Position numbers and translations under genes: made by a program
Assembly (NCBI RefSeq): GCF_003130405.1
Contig: NZ_QEAS01000027.1
Span: 13,303 to 70,131 of the forward strand
Length of the DNA stretch: 56,829 nucleotides
Source of the DNA: Pararcticibacter amylolyticus
GTDB lineage: Bacteria; Bacteroidota; Bacteroidia; Sphingobacteriales; Sphingobacteriaceae
Reading direction: 5' to 3'
Notes under the pieces: generated by a model
The model's input: only the letters and a program-made list of their open reading frames with translations
The model's database searches: none
Told to the model about the DNA's origin: nothing
Part shown: positions 43,035 to 52,657 of the stretch, one piece after another
How positions within the stretch are numbered: position 1 is the stretch's first letter
Layout: each line of letters begins with the position of its first letter

Positions 43035-43433
43035 ATGAACAAATATAGTTATCTTTTAATCCGCCTTGGCATTGGCATCAGCATGTTCGGCCACGGGTTG
43101 GTTCGGCTCCCAAAATTGCAGGGCTTTAGCAGCTGGATGATGAAAAGCTTTGAAAAATCTATGCTTCCCGCACCTTTTGTGGAAGCGTTTAGTTACCTCC
43201 TTCCTTTTGCAGAATTTTTAACAGGATTGCTGCTGCTGATCGGGCTCTTCACAAGGCAGGCACTCCTGGCAGGCGGTATTATCATGCTTGTCCTGTTATT
43301 CGGCACGGCTATGATAGAAAATTGGGAGGCTATTCCCTCCCAACTGCTGCACCTGGTTATCTTCGCAGTGCTTTTGCACTTTGCTGAAAGTAATAGTTAT
43401 GCTGTTGATGAAATAAAAGGACGTTCTATTTAA
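43035..43433 (+). CDS. DoxX family membrane protein
   Basis: A 132-residue protein with four hydrophobic segments and the DoxX pattern LLIRLGIGISMFGHGLVRLPKL ... LLPFAEFLTGLLLLIGLFTRQALLAGGIIML. DoxX-like proteins are small inner-membrane proteins linked to redox and oxidative-stress responses, with no firmly known reaction. The gene overlaps the 3' end of the convergent macroglobulin gene by eight bases. Confidence 0.88.
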   Translation: MNKYSYLLIRLGIGISMFGHGLVRLPKLQGFSSWMMKSFEKSMLPAPFVEAFSYLLPFAEFLTGLLLLIGLFTRQALLAGGIIMLVLLFGTAMIENWEAIPSQLLHLVIFAVLLHFAESNSYAVDEIKGRSI

Positions 43434-46400
43434 TCAACACCTGCTTCATCTCCTCTCTTCCGAAGAATACAGGGAAGTACATCATTTCCGCTTTTGCCGG
43501 GTTGAGTGTGTATGTTCCGCTATAGCGGGGAATCAGCCGGATATCATACTGGTAAGATCCCTGTTTTAATTTACTGCAGAATATGCTTACCTTATTTTTA
43601 AAGTGTTCCCGGTGTACTTCGCCCGATGAATAAGAAGCCTGATGTTTTGATTCGTAGGAACAACCTGCCGGGATAGGGACTTCAATCATCACGTAATCAG
43701 CATCGGCCCTGGCTGTCACGTTCACCTTCAGGGCGACCGGCTCACCGGCTTTGAGCGTTGTGACGTTATCTCCACGTTTCACGAAAGATGTATTCACTAT
43801 AAAGTCATTACTTACTTTCTGAGTATCTGAGTTGAAGAATTGCTGATACGCTGTAATGTAAACAGGGAAATCACCCTTCTTCGAAATGGTGAACGCGCTT
43901 TCCGGATCAAGTGTTGTTTCATAGGGAAATGAGGTCACTGTTTCATTCTTAGCTCCTGATAGAGTCAGAGAAGCCGGCTGAGGCTGCGTACCTTGTTTGA
44001 GGATGTCGGGCAGGATGGCTTCCAGGATCAACGCAGACTCGTAGGTATTGCGCCACTGGCCGTCTTTACGCTGTTCCAGGAAATAGTTGCGTATTTTTTC
44101 AAGTAACTGCGGATGTTTGCCTTCCTCTTTCAGAATCTTATAGGCCAGGATCGTTAACTGCACCGAGTTATCAAAAAAACGATAACCGGGGTCTCCCCAG
44201 TAGACATTGCCGAACATGGTATAACGCCGGGCGGCGAGAATACTGTCGGTCCTCACCGGCAGCCCCGCATGAAGAGCGGTTAAGACGGCCTGCATCTTCT
44301 CGTACTGCGACTGCTTCTTCACCGGCTGGGCTTCCTTCTGATAGGCTGCAAACAGAGCCTTGAAGTCAGCCTTTGCTCCAAGGTGCTGAAGTGTTTCAAT
44401 AGCGAAGAGTTTATCCGTTCCCTTCAGCCGGTCAGTTTCATAGATCAGGTATCCAATCATTTTTTGCTTGTCAAGATTGGTTTTATAGCCCAGGGATTCG
44501 GCCTGAAGTAAAGCCCCGGCAGCGTGAAGGCTGATCCACAGTTCCTCCCTGGTGTCTTTCCACCATCCCCATATACCGTTTTGTTGCCTGCCTTCTTCAA
44601 GCTTTCTTATGAGGTCCCGGATATTCTTTTCATATTTAAAAGGCTCGTTCAGATAGGTCCGGATCTTCTTTTCAGCCAGCAGGGCCTTCAATTTAGAAGC
44701 AAGCTGCTCGTTGCACAGGTATTCATATTCCCTTAAGCGTTTAGTCTCGCTCAGCAATACCGGAAGGAGCGAGGCTTCTGCGCGGAATGTTACTTTTTTC
44801 AGTTGCGGGTCAAATGAAAGAGTCAATGCTGTGTCTCTCTCCAGGCTTTTAAAGATGCCTTTCGTTTCCATCACTCCTTTTTCGAAAAGAGGGATAGCCC
44901 GTTTCTCTCCGTCGAAGTAGCCATTTTCACGGTGGATAGAATACTCAAAATGGAGGCTGTCTTTTCCCGTGGCTTCGATCCTGAAGGTATCTATCCTGGA
45001 ATTGAGCAGCGTGAGAGGGCTGTCTTCCAGCACCGTTCCGTTGTATGTAAATTTCCGCTTCAGGGCAACGGTATCGGTGGTGTAGTTCATGAGCTTGCCG
45101 ATTGGCTGAAATTTATCGCCTTTAACGGCGAAGAGCGGAGAGGTAAATGATGCGCTAAGAGGTCTGAATGATTTTATCTGCCCTTCAGCTGCACCGCTTT
45201 GCTTATTGCCGGTCATGCCCACAAAGAAGGTTCGCCAGCTGGTAATATCGTCCGGGAAAGTCACGGTAAAAGATGCATTCCCCTGTTCGTTGGTTTTCAG
45301 TGCGGGTTGCCAGAAGGCATAGTCGGAGAAATTCTTGCGGAAGCTCTGTTGCTGGTCGGCGCCTTCAGCCCCTGGAGATTGAGGAGTTTCTCCCGTAACT
45401 TTCTTTTTTGTACTCACAAGAATGACTCCGTTCGCTGCTTTTGTTCCGTAAATGGCAGTAGCAGCTGCATCTTTCAGTATCGCGACCTCACCGATCACAG
45501 AAGGATCCAGGCTTTCAATGGATCCATCAAAAGGAACTCCGTCGACCACGACCAATGGTTTTGCAGGCGGCATGGAAGTGGTGCCCCGGATTTGTACGCC
45601 GGCGGCCACTCCCTGCACAGCACCTGTGAGCGCTATTGCAGATGTTAACGTTCGTTTATCCCGGGTTCCATATCCAACCACCACAATTTCCTGTAAGGCA
45701 TTTGATGCGGGAGTAAGCTTAATCCGCATAGCAGCACCCTGACGAATACTAACCTCCTCCGTTTCATAGCCAATGAATTGAATGACCAGTTTGCCGGACT
45801 GGGGGACCCTGATTGAAAAGTTTCCGTTTATATCGGTGGCAACTCCCGTCTTCATACCCTTTACTCTTACGCTCACACCGGGCAGTGGGGATTGGTCACC
45901 TCCGTCGTAAACAGTTCCGGACATCTCGCCTGTCAGTTTGTTGCTGTCGAAATACTTCTCATTAAATGTTTCTTTGATGGTCTGCACAGTGTGCGATGCC
46001 CTTTTTGGGTTCCGGTCATTTGAATAGTTTTCGATGATCCCTGCGATCTTTAAGCTGACGGAATCACGTTTCAATACCGGCAGACCAATGGTTCTGTAAA
46101 GGTTCGTACCATACTCTCTGATCTTTAAATTTTCCTGCAGCATATAGCTGTTTTCCTTCAGCAGATAAAATATGCGGTATTTACTGGCAGCGAAGCGTTG
46201 AAGATTAGTGGTATTTCCAGGGTATATCCTGATAAAATCAGGGTCATCGTATTTATACACGATGATGTTCTTAACAAAAGGAAACGTTTTGTCCGGAAGA
46301 GAGTCTATCTTCACGACCAGCTTGCCTGTATTCCTGTCGTCCGGATTTTCATTTTGAAACAGCGAAGTTGTTCTGCTCCGGAGATCGAGGTAGTCCTGCC

Positions 46401-49251
46401 ACATAGAATCAACTTCCTTCGTGGTTAAAGGATATTGCGTATAATCATTGTTGGTGCGGGGAGTAAAATCGTTCAAAGATGTGCTGAATGGAAATTCAGT
46501 AAACCGCGGTAAAGATGTTTGTTTCAGCAGCCCCGGCCTGAACTCAAACCTGTAGTCCGGTTCAGGATCAAAATAAACCGGTTTTTCTCCTTTCAGGTCA
46601 AATTTGGCAGTAAACCCGGAGTGCGGCCCCGTTAGAATTGGTGCCCGGGAGTAGCCGTAATAGCCATTCCGGTCAGCAGGGTTCAGGAGAAATATGTTAT
46701 CGCCCTGTTCAATGGTGGCAAAAGCTCCGTTGAAATTATCGGTTACTGTGAGAAGATATTTATTAATCAGTCTTGCCTCATCTTGAGATAGTATCGGTTT
46801 CTGTTTGATAAAATGAGCCTGGATGTTTTGTCTCTGATCCAGGTTAACCGATAAAATACATTTGTTGCCTTTGCTAACTTTTATGGAATCAAGCGTAACT
46901 GAGAAATCCCTTGTCCGGAGAGAGACTTTATGGGGTCCCGGATTTACCCTGAAAGAATATCTCTGAAGATGAGTGGTCTGGCTAAAGTAAACAGGTTTTT
47001 CATCAATATAGAGAATATGAACAGGGATGATCCTTCCTTTGTTCACCACAAAGGGGGCGATTTGCGTGATACTGTCAGGCGCTGGTTCTTCGACACGGAA
47101 TATGTTTGGTGTGTGGGTAAACTGGTAATACCTGATGCTGTCAAGCCCCATTTCCTGACTCCATCTACCCCAGTTCAACAGCCAGGCACCGCTGCTCTTC
47201 GGCAAGTTTATGGTAAACGGAGCCTGAACTTTCCTGTAGGGATAGGCTTTGCCCAGGTATGGAACAAAAGGAGCTTGTCCGTTCTCAAACTTTTTTGTGA
47301 AGGAATAAGCACTGATATCTGCGTTTTCCACGGGCTTGCCTGCTGCATCTTTTACATGCACATTGATGGTCACCTGCTGGCCGGGATAGATGGTGAGAGG
47401 TTGCTCCGCCTGTATATTCAGGAGTTTATCCTGGTAAGGAACGTTAATCTCTTCGTGGCGGGATTCCCCTCCCCATATATAGTCAAACACGACCGACACA
47501 TTTGCTTTTTGAGAAAAAGCTCTTGCACGCCTGAGTGTCCCTGACCTTCCTTTTTCAATGATCTTTTTACCCGCAAATACCGTATACCAGAAATCGAGCC
47601 GGCGCGGATTGGAAACCTGTATGAAGACGGAATCGCGATCGCGGTAGGCCGATGGTGAAAGCTCTGCGGGGAAACTATTAATCAGGAAGGCTTTTGTCAG
47701 TTTGCCTGTTCTGATCACGTATTTGTAATCATTTTGAGCTACCTTCTCGATTAACGGAAGGGAAACTTCTTTCGCAGATATCGTATCGCCGGTGGTATTT
47801 ACTACAAAGAGATGTGCCCGTACCGGAGTTTCTTTACCCCTGTACCGGTGACTGACGGCAAGCGTGTCTTTTGTCAGTTCTCCTGTGATTTCATATTCAG
47901 CAGGGGAGAAGGACAGGTAGCGCGATTGTACATGCATTTCATTATTGCTATTACGAAAAACCGCCTCCGCTTTAAACTGTATTTCCGGACCGGGAAATAT
48001 CGAGTCAGGCAAAACCAGTTTTGTTTCCCCGGTTGGTTCAAGTGCGATGGTATGATTCCAGAGGGTATCCGGAACAAAGGTGTAAGGAGCGTTGAAATCA
48101 GGGATGTGATTTGTGGTAAGAGTCAGCTCCACCCGCCCGTCCTGAACGTTCAGGTCGTTCTCATCCGTGGCCTTAAAATAGATAGAGACCGGAGCACCGG
48201 GAGTGTGTACGTCCTTATCCGTCCTCACCGCGAAGTGATTTGCTTTTAACTCATAGTCTTCAAAATGAAAGCTTTTGGACTGGTAGACCGTTCGTTTTAG
48301 CAAATATTCCCTGTCCCCCAGATCTCCCTCATATTTGTCAAGGTCGTATTTCGCACTGTTCAGAGGTTCGAGGCTCAGGATATAATCGTCGTCAAGGTCG
48401 AGATCAAGGCTGTCCGTTAATTTGAACTGATATTCAAACGCCCCGGGCCGGTAGGCACTTACCCGGCCGATAATTTTGCCGTTATCCCACATATCATCTT
48501 TTAGACGAATCAGCAACTCTTTATCCGTTACAGGTTTGCCCGGACCTCTGGCCAGAATAAAGGCTTTAAACTTTATTGTGTCGCCGGGCCTGTAAACAGG
48601 TTTGTTGAAGACCATGTAGCCCGGATTCTCAGGAATGTTATATTGATACCGGGGTTTATCCTTTTTGAATACATTCTTTAGCCGTCCGAAGGCATTCTTC
48701 CTCTTCATCCAGGATCGCGAGGGAAGAGATACCCCGGGGTGCGATATGCGGTAAAAGTTATTTATCCCTCCATAATTTACCTGCAAAAGAGCATGGTCCC
48801 CCCATTTTTTGGTGTGATAGAGCTGTCTTTCCGGATCGTAACCTACCTTGCGGTGCCCGATGTAAACCGGGAGGTCTTTTAATTCCTCTCCCTTCTTATT
48901 CATCAGGATGAACTGTTTGCCGTCCGTGTTCGACAGCAGGACGAGGCTGGCCGTTTTATTCTCGACGAGCTTATATTCGAGCTGATTCTCTACCGCTCTG
49001 ACCTGAAGATAATAGCCTGGCTTCAGACGGAGCTCCCGCGGATGGTCAGTTAAGAAGGAGTCGATGGGATTTGTGAGAACATAGTCGGTCATCCTGCGAT
49101 CCTTCGATTGGTAAAGGAGTTTGACATGTTCATCTTTTAATGGATAGATATAAGTGTAATAACTGTTCTTACGGCTGTTGGTCAGTGGTTTCTGGCTGAA
49201 CACCGCTGTTGAAAAAATCAGCAGACCCAGGAGGGATATGATTAGTTTCAT
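43426..49251 (-). CDS. Alpha-2-macroglobulin-like protein with inserted SusC-type regulatory and TonB-plug domains
   Basis: A 1941-residue secreted protein (signal peptide ends TAVFSQ). An MG2 domain starts near 212 (YMVFNKPVYRPGDTIKFKAF), followed by further macroglobulin-like beta domains. At about 1104-1281 lie, in order, a carboxypeptidase-regulatory-like domain (MSGTVYDGGDQSPLPGVSV), the motif IVVVGYGT and a SusC-type plug (PLVVVDGVPFDG, ILKDAAATAIYGTKAANGVI). The A2M domain follows (about 1305-1395, TFPDDITSWRTFFVGMTG), then a thioester-type helical domain with Cys1513-Asn-Glu1515-Gln1516, and a C-terminal domain to 1941. No beta-barrel is present. Bacterial A2M proteins trap attacking proteases; what the plug does here is unknown. 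Confidence 0.9.
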   Translation of the reverse strand: MKLIISLLGLLIFSTAVFSQKPLTNSRKNSYYTYIYPLKDEHVKLLYQSKDRRMTDYVLTNPIDSFLTDHPRELRLKPGYYLQVRAVENQLEYKLVENKTASLVLLSNTDGKQFILMNKKGEELKDLPVYIGHRKVGYDPERQLYHTKKWGDHALLQVNYGGINNFYRISHPGVSLPSRSWMKRKNAFGRLKNVFKKDKPRYQYNIPENPGYMVFNKPVYRPGDTIKFKAFILARGPGKPVTDKELLIRLKDDMWDNGKIIGRVSAYRPGAFEYQFKLTDSLDLDLDDDYILSLEPLNSAKYDLDKYEGDLGDREYLLKRTVYQSKSFHFEDYELKANHFAVRTDKDVHTPGAPVSIYFKATDENDLNVQDGRVELTLTTNHIPDFNAPYTFVPDTLWNHTIALEPTGETKLVLPDSIFPGPEIQFKAEAVFRNSNNEMHVQSRYLSFSPAEYEITGELTKDTLAVSHRYRGKETPVRAHLFVVNTTGDTISAKEVSLPLIEKVAQNDYKYVIRTGKLTKAFLINSFPAELSPSAYRDRDSVFIQVSNPRRLDFWYTVFAGKKIIEKGRSGTLRRARAFSQKANVSVVFDYIWGGESRHEEINVPYQDKLLNIQAEQPLTIYPGQQVTINVHVKDAAGKPVENADISAYSFTKKFENGQAPFVPYLGKAYPYRKVQAPFTINLPKSSGAWLLNWGRWSQEMGLDSIRYYQFTHTPNIFRVEEPAPDSITQIAPFVVNKGRIIPVHILYIDEKPVYFSQTTHLQRYSFRVNPGPHKVSLRTRDFSVTLDSIKVSKGNKCILSVNLDQRQNIQAHFIKQKPILSQDEARLINKYLLTVTDNFNGAFATIEQGDNIFLLNPADRNGYYGYSRAPILTGPHSGFTAKFDLKGEKPVYFDPEPDYRFEFRPGLLKQTSLPRFTEFPFSTSLNDFTPRTNNDYTQYPLTTKEVDSMWQDYLDLRSRTTSLFQNENPDDRNTGKLVVKIDSLPDKTFPFVKNIIVYKYDDPDFIRIYPGNTTNLQRFAASKYRIFYLLKENSYMLQENLKIREYGTNLYRTIGLPVLKRDSVSLKIAGIIENYSNDRNPKRASHTVQTIKETFNEKYFDSNKLTGEMSGTVYDGGDQSPLPGVSVRVKGMKTGVATDINGNFSIRVPQSGKLVIQFIGYETEEVSIRQGAAMRIKLTPASNALQEIVVVGYGTRDKRTLTSAIALTGAVQGVAAGVQIRGTTSMPPAKPLVVVDGVPFDGSIESLDPSVIGEVAILKDAAATAIYGTKAANGVILVSTKKKVTGETPQSPGAEGADQQQSFRKNFSDYAFWQPALKTNEQGNASFTVTFPDDITSWRTFFVGMTGNKQSGAAEGQIKSFRPLSASFTSPLFAVKGDKFQPIGKLMNYTTDTVALKRKFTYNGTVLEDSPLTLLNSRIDTFRIEATGKDSLHFEYSIHRENGYFDGEKRAIPLFEKGVMETKGIFKSLERDTALTLSFDPQLKKVTFRAEASLLPVLLSETKRLREYEYLCNEQLASKLKALLAEKKIRTYLNEPFKYEKNIRDLIRKLEEGRQQNGIWGWWKDTREELWISLHAAGALLQAESLGYKTNLDKQKMIGYLIYETDRLKGTDKLFAIETLQHLGAKADFKALFAAYQKEAQPVKKQSQYEKMQAVLTALHAGLPVRTDSILAARRYTMFGNVYWGDPGYRFFDNSVQLTILAYKILKEEGKHPQLLEKIRNYFLEQRKDGQWRNTYESALILEAILPDILKQGTQPQPASLTLSGAKNETVTSFPYETTLDPESAFTISKKGDFPVYITAYQQFFNSDTQKVSNDFIVNTSFVKRGDNVTTLKAGEPVALKVNVTARADADYVMIEVPIPAGCSYESKHQASYSSGEVHREHFKNKVSIFCSKLKQGSYQYDIRLIPRYSGTYTLNPAKAEMMYFPVFFGREEMKQVLIK

Positions 49252-49261
49252 TTTTTAATTT

Positions 49262-49279
49262 ATCACCGGATGCGGTGAT
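49262..49279. repeat. Inverted repeat in the macroglobulin gene leader
   Basis: ATCACCG (49262-49268), loop GATG, CGGTGAT (49273-49279): a perfect 7-bp inverted repeat 11 bases upstream of the macroglobulin start codon at 49251. It could be an operator or an RNA hairpin affecting translation. The gap to the divergent glycosylase gene is only 103 bases. Confidence 0.45.
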
Positions 49280-49354
49280 GCAATTTATTCCATACAGAGG
49301 AAATAAAAAATTTATTTATACACCGGCTGCATTCTGTTCTTAACTTGCAGCATC

Positions 49355-50056
49355 ATGACGTTTGCCGATAAAATCATTCATTTTAACACGCATATAGAGT
49401 TTCACGGTACTTTACCCGGAGGAATCAGAATGATGAATCCTTACCGGGAGAGTGAGACTGCTTTGGCTGCCTCTACGGCGTTTTACCGGAAATATTACGA
49501 TGATCGGAATCCGCGGCATCTGATCCTTGGCATTAACCCCGGCCGTTTCGGTTCAGGAACGACGGGAGTGTCATTTACAGACCCGAAGCGCCTGGCCGGT
49601 AAGTGTGGAATTCCTTTTCCCGGACCGGTGACTCATGAACCTTCATCTGAGTTCATTTATGATATGATTGATGCTTATGGTGGTCCGGAACAGTTTTATC
49701 ACGGTTTTTATATCCATTCGGTCTGTCCCCTGGGTCTTACCATTAAAGGACTGAATGGAAAGGAGACGAACTATAACTACTACGACAGTAAGGAACTTCA
49801 GAATGCCCTGATGCCTTTTATTCTGGATAACATTCATCAGCTCATCAGCATGGGCTTTGAAACGGACGTTTGCTTCTGCTTTGGGACAGGGAAGAATGAG
49901 TCGTTCCTGAGAAAGTTGAATGCTCAACACGGGTTCTTCGGTTCCATTGTAGCTCTTGAACACCCGCGGTTTATTATGCAGTATAAGTCGAAGTCCAAAC
50001 AGGATTATATTGCAAAATACCTGGAGGCTTTTTCTTCGGTGAGGAAAGAACCTTAA
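49355..50056 (+). CDS. SMUG2-like uracil-DNA glycosylase family protein
   Basis: A 233-residue cytoplasmic protein of the uracil-DNA-glycosylase superfamily, SMUG2-type. The motif-1 region is LILGINPGRFGSGTTGVSFTDPKRL; the following PFPGPVTHEPSSEFIYDMI is characteristic of this group; the DNA-intercalating motif is represented by ALEHPRFIMQY near residue 205. It should remove damaged or deaminated pyrimidines in base excision repair. It is a single gene, divergent from the macroglobulin gene. Confidence 0.87.
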   Translation: MTFADKIIHFNTHIEFHGTLPGGIRMMNPYRESETALAASTAFYRKYYDDRNPRHLILGINPGRFGSGTTGVSFTDPKRLAGKCGIPFPGPVTHEPSSEFIYDMIDAYGGPEQFYHGFYIHSVCPLGLTIKGLNGKETNYNYYDSKELQNALMPFILDNIHQLISMGFETDVCFCFGTGKNESFLRKLNAQHGFFGSIVALEHPRFIMQYKSKSKQDYIAKYLEAFSSVRKEP

Positions 50057-50094
50057 CGCGTATTCCTGACAGCCTTTACCGGTATGTGCAGAAT

Positions 50095-50703
50095 TTATCG
50101 GGATTTTTCCTTTTCGCTTTTCAGAAGCCCGTTTTTCAATCCTTCTTTCAGCAGATCTTCAGTGAATTCCCACAAGTGCTTTGATCCGTATTGGATAAGC
50201 TTTTTCTTTTCTACCACGGTTTCATAACTGACATTGAATTCTTCCCAGGTGCCACCCCCGTTTGATATATTCTGCAAAATAGGCTCAAGGTTATCAATAG
50301 CACGCGCGAACAGGGATTCCGGGGTTTCTGCAGCCTCAAATTCCTGCCAGAGTTCTATGAGTTCAGCCGCCTGATCTGCGGGCAATAAACCAAAGATCCT
50401 TTCAGCTGCTTTGGATTCAGCCACTGAGTTATTTTGCCGGATCACGGAATCAAAAAGAAACACATCTCCGGCATCGATCTCTACGATGTCGTGAATGAGC
50501 AGCATTTTAAGGACTTTCAGAACATCCACCGGCTCGTTGGCATAGTCTGCCAGTATAATAGCCATCATAGCCAGGTGCCAGCTGTGCTCAGCGTCGTTTT
50601 CATGCCGGTCACTTGAAAAAAGCCTGCTTTTACGGAAAATATATTTGATCTTATCTATCTCATGGATAAATGACATTTGCTTTAAAAGAACGTCGAATTT
50701 CAT
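50095..50703 (-). CDS. HD-domain hydrolase (HDDC2/YfbR-like)
   Basis: A 202-residue soluble protein. Metal ligands of the HD superfamily are visible as His40 in NDAEHSWHLAMMA and His71-Asp72 in LLIHDIVEIDAGD. Relatives (YfbR, HDDC2) are 5'-deoxynucleotidases acting on dNMPs, so a nucleotide clean-up role is likely but the substrate is inferred. It is followed after 97 bases (upstream on this strand) by the HAD phosphatase gene. Confidence 0.85.
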   Translation of the reverse strand: MKFDVLLKQMSFIHEIDKIKYIFRKSRLFSSDRHENDAEHSWHLAMMAIILADYANEPVDVLKVLKMLLIHDIVEIDAGDVFLFDSVIRQNNSVAESKAAERIFGLLPADQAAELIELWQEFEAAETPESLFARAIDNLEPILQNISNGGGTWEEFNVSYETVVEKKKLIQYGSKHLWEFTEDLLKEGLKNGLLKSEKEKSR

Positions 50704-50800
50704 ATTCCGGATTTTTCAGACAAAGTAGGTGATTATATTACAGAATGGCAAACAGGGTTTGCATCCAAATGAAGGAAACAGCTCCGGAGGAGTCAAATCA

Positions 50801-51448
50801 TTAAATGTTCTGATCGATCCATTTTCTGAATTCTTCAATAGACGTAAAAAGATAGTCAGGCTCCAGTGCTTTCAATTCTTCAGGCTGAGCGGTGGATGCC
50901 CATGCTGCTGAAATGACAGGTATGCCCGCTTCCCTGCAATATCTGATATCAGAAGGTGCATCGCCGATATAGATGCTTTCACTCAACGGGATGTTTAGTC
51001 TTGGGGCAATCCTCCGGATGCCGTTGACCTTATCCGGACCGTCCGGAGTGCCCGTTTCGCAGATTTTGAAATATTGATCGATCCCAAATTTCCTGAGAGA
51101 TATCTCTGTGCTGTACTTGCCTTTACCCGTGACCATGCCAAGTTTGATCTCTTTGCGGGTGAGTTCTTCCAGGATCTCCTGTATACCAGGAAAAACTGCC
51201 GGGCACATCGAATGCAGGTGTTCATAGTGGACTAGATATTGTTTAGTTCCTTCTTCATGATGATCAGGGACCAGTTGACGGATAGTTCCTTCCTCTGATG
51301 GGCCAAACGTAGCGATAATCTGTTCGTCGGTGAGAGATTGCTTTAACAGCGGTTCGATGCTTTTTTTAAATGCACTAATACATAAGGGGAGTGTGTCTCC
51401 GACGGTTCCGTCGAGATCAAATATAAAGGCTTTAAATTTGGTGGACAT
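50801..51448 (-). CDS. HAD family phosphatase (phosphoglycolate phosphatase-like)
   Basis: A 215-residue HAD hydrolase. Motif I is Asp11-Leu-Asp13-Gly-Thr in FIFDLDGTVGDTLP, motif II the Thr-Gly in LGMVTGKGK, motif IV the GDAPSDIRYC stretch near the C-terminus. The helical cap between motifs I and II places it with the Gph/PpaX-type small-molecule phosphatases. The substrate cannot be read from the sequence. Confidence 0.9.
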   Translation of the reverse strand: MSTKFKAFIFDLDGTVGDTLPLCISAFKKSIEPLLKQSLTDEQIIATFGPSEEGTIRQLVPDHHEEGTKQYLVHYEHLHSMCPAVFPGIQEILEELTRKEIKLGMVTGKGKYSTEISLRKFGIDQYFKICETGTPDGPDKVNGIRRIAPRLNIPLSESIYIGDAPSDIRYCREAGIPVISAAWASTAQPEELKALEPDYLFTSIEEFRKWIDQNI

Positions 51449-51617
51449 TGCTTTGGATTTTTACAAAGTAAAATAAAATCTCCGGGAACCTGAAACCCAC
51501 TGTCGTTTCTGGAAATTTTTTTGAACACAAAAATAATTTCCAGATGTATTAGCAATAGGGGATTTGTTAAGGAGCATTTAAAAGAACTCCTGACTTAAAT
51601 AATATAGAAAGGGTTTT

Positions 51618-52088
51618 ATGGCACGTTTTATTCTTAGTACGCGAATAAATGCTCCGGCAGGTATCTGTTTTGATCTCGCCCGCAGTATCGATCTTCATTT
51701 AATGTCTATGCGTTCAAATGGTGAAAGAGCGATCGCAGGAGTCAGGAGCGGGCTGATAGGCTTGAATGAGACGGTCACCTGGCAGGCCAGGCATTTTGGG
51801 ATGTTTATTAAGTTAACAAGCAAAATTACGGAGTTTCGTTATCCTGATATCTTTTCGGATGAAATGGTGTCGGGGCCGTTTAAACTGCTGGCTCACCGCC
51901 ACCAGTTCCTGCCGGTAAATGGCTATACTCTGATGATTGATGAGTTTGTTTACACACCGCCGTTTGGTATACTTGGAAGACTGGCAGATAGCTTGTTTCT
52001 CAAAAGATACATGCTCCGCCTGATCCGGCACCGGAATCAAACGATAAAAGACGAGGCAGAGATGTCTCCCGGAGCTTCGTCCATATAG
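51618..52088 (+). CDS. SRPBCC family protein
   Basis: A 156-residue protein of the START-like SRPBCC fold (cyclase/dehydrase type). It starts FILSTRINAPAGICFDLARSIDLHL, includes GLIGLNETVTWQARHFGMFIKLTSKITEF in the middle, and ends with the amphipathic helix FGILGRLADSLFLKRYMLRLI RHRN region. Such proteins bind small hydrophobic ligands in a cavity. The AT-rich 168-base gap before it holds no other gene. Function unknown. Confidence 0.85.
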   Translation: MARFILSTRINAPAGICFDLARSIDLHLMSMRSNGERAIAGVRSGLIGLNETVTWQARHFGMFIKLTSKITEFRYPDIFSDEMVSGPFKLLAHRHQFLPVNGYTLMIDEFVYTPPFGILGRLADSLFLKRYMLRLIRHRNQTIKDEAEMSPGASSI

Positions 52089-52143
52089 GCTGCATGTCTG
52101 CCGTTACTTTCTTTAAACCGCCGGGGCACATTTGAGAGGGCGC

Positions 52144-52554
52144 TTATACCGCCTCTACATCGTATACCAATACCTTTTCCCAGAGATGGCTGCAGTTTTT
52201 AATAAACTCGAGGTGCAGGGGATGCGACTGGTAACTTGCCTGTGCTTTCAAATCGTCGAAGAACATGAGTTCCGACACTGACCAGGTATCATCGATAACA
52301 TCTCTTTTTTCCGTATCTGCCACGACACCGACCCTCAGTTCCTTTATCGCTTCAATTTTCGAAAGCGTTTTTAGCCCGTCGATAAGTTTGTCCCTGTCTT
52401 CTTTCGATCCCGGATTTTTCAGCCAGAAAAATACATGATGGCTGACCGGATGTTTTGGTGCTGGTGCAGAGAGCGGTACCGATCCAAGAGCTGTTGTTCC
52501 GATAGCTAAACTGGTGGAGGTTACGAGGAATTTCCTTCTGCTTGTTCTGTTCAT
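52144..52554 (-). CDS. Tat-exported Dabb (stress-responsive A/B barrel) protein
   Basis: A 136-residue protein. The N-terminus TSRRKFLVTSTSLAIGTTALG is a twin-arginine signal, so it is probably exported folded. The mature part has the Dabb pattern: HHVFFWLKNPGSKEDRDKLIDGLKTLSKI, SELMFFDDLKAQASYQSHPLHLEFI. Dabb proteins are small dimeric barrels, some of them enzymes; Tat export of one is a Bacteroidetes variant and the role is unknown. A terminator separates it from the dsbD gene upstream. Confidence 0.85.
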   Translation of the reverse strand: MNRTSRRKFLVTSTSLAIGTTALGSVPLSAPAPKHPVSHHVFFWLKNPGSKEDRDKLIDGLKTLSKIEAIKELRVGVVADTEKRDVIDDTWSVSELMFFDDLKAQASYQSHPLHLEFIKNCSHLWEKVLVYDVEAV

Positions 52555-52588
52555 AGCTGGATAAATTTCAGGTTAAGTTAAAAAAAAA

Positions 52589-52613
52589 CCGGCATCTCAT
52601 GGGGAGATACCGG
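52589..52613 (-). terminator. Terminator after dsbD
   Basis: CCGGCATCTC (52589-52598) pairs with GAGATACCGG (52604-52613), 10 bp including one G-T pair on the minus-strand RNA, with a 5-base loop. A run of nine or more A residues at 52580-52588 gives a T-run on the minus strand. It lies 45 bases past the dsbD stop. Confidence 0.92.
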
Positions 52614-52657
52614 ATCATTAATCAAAAATTATGGAACATATGAAGGAGTTAAACTCA

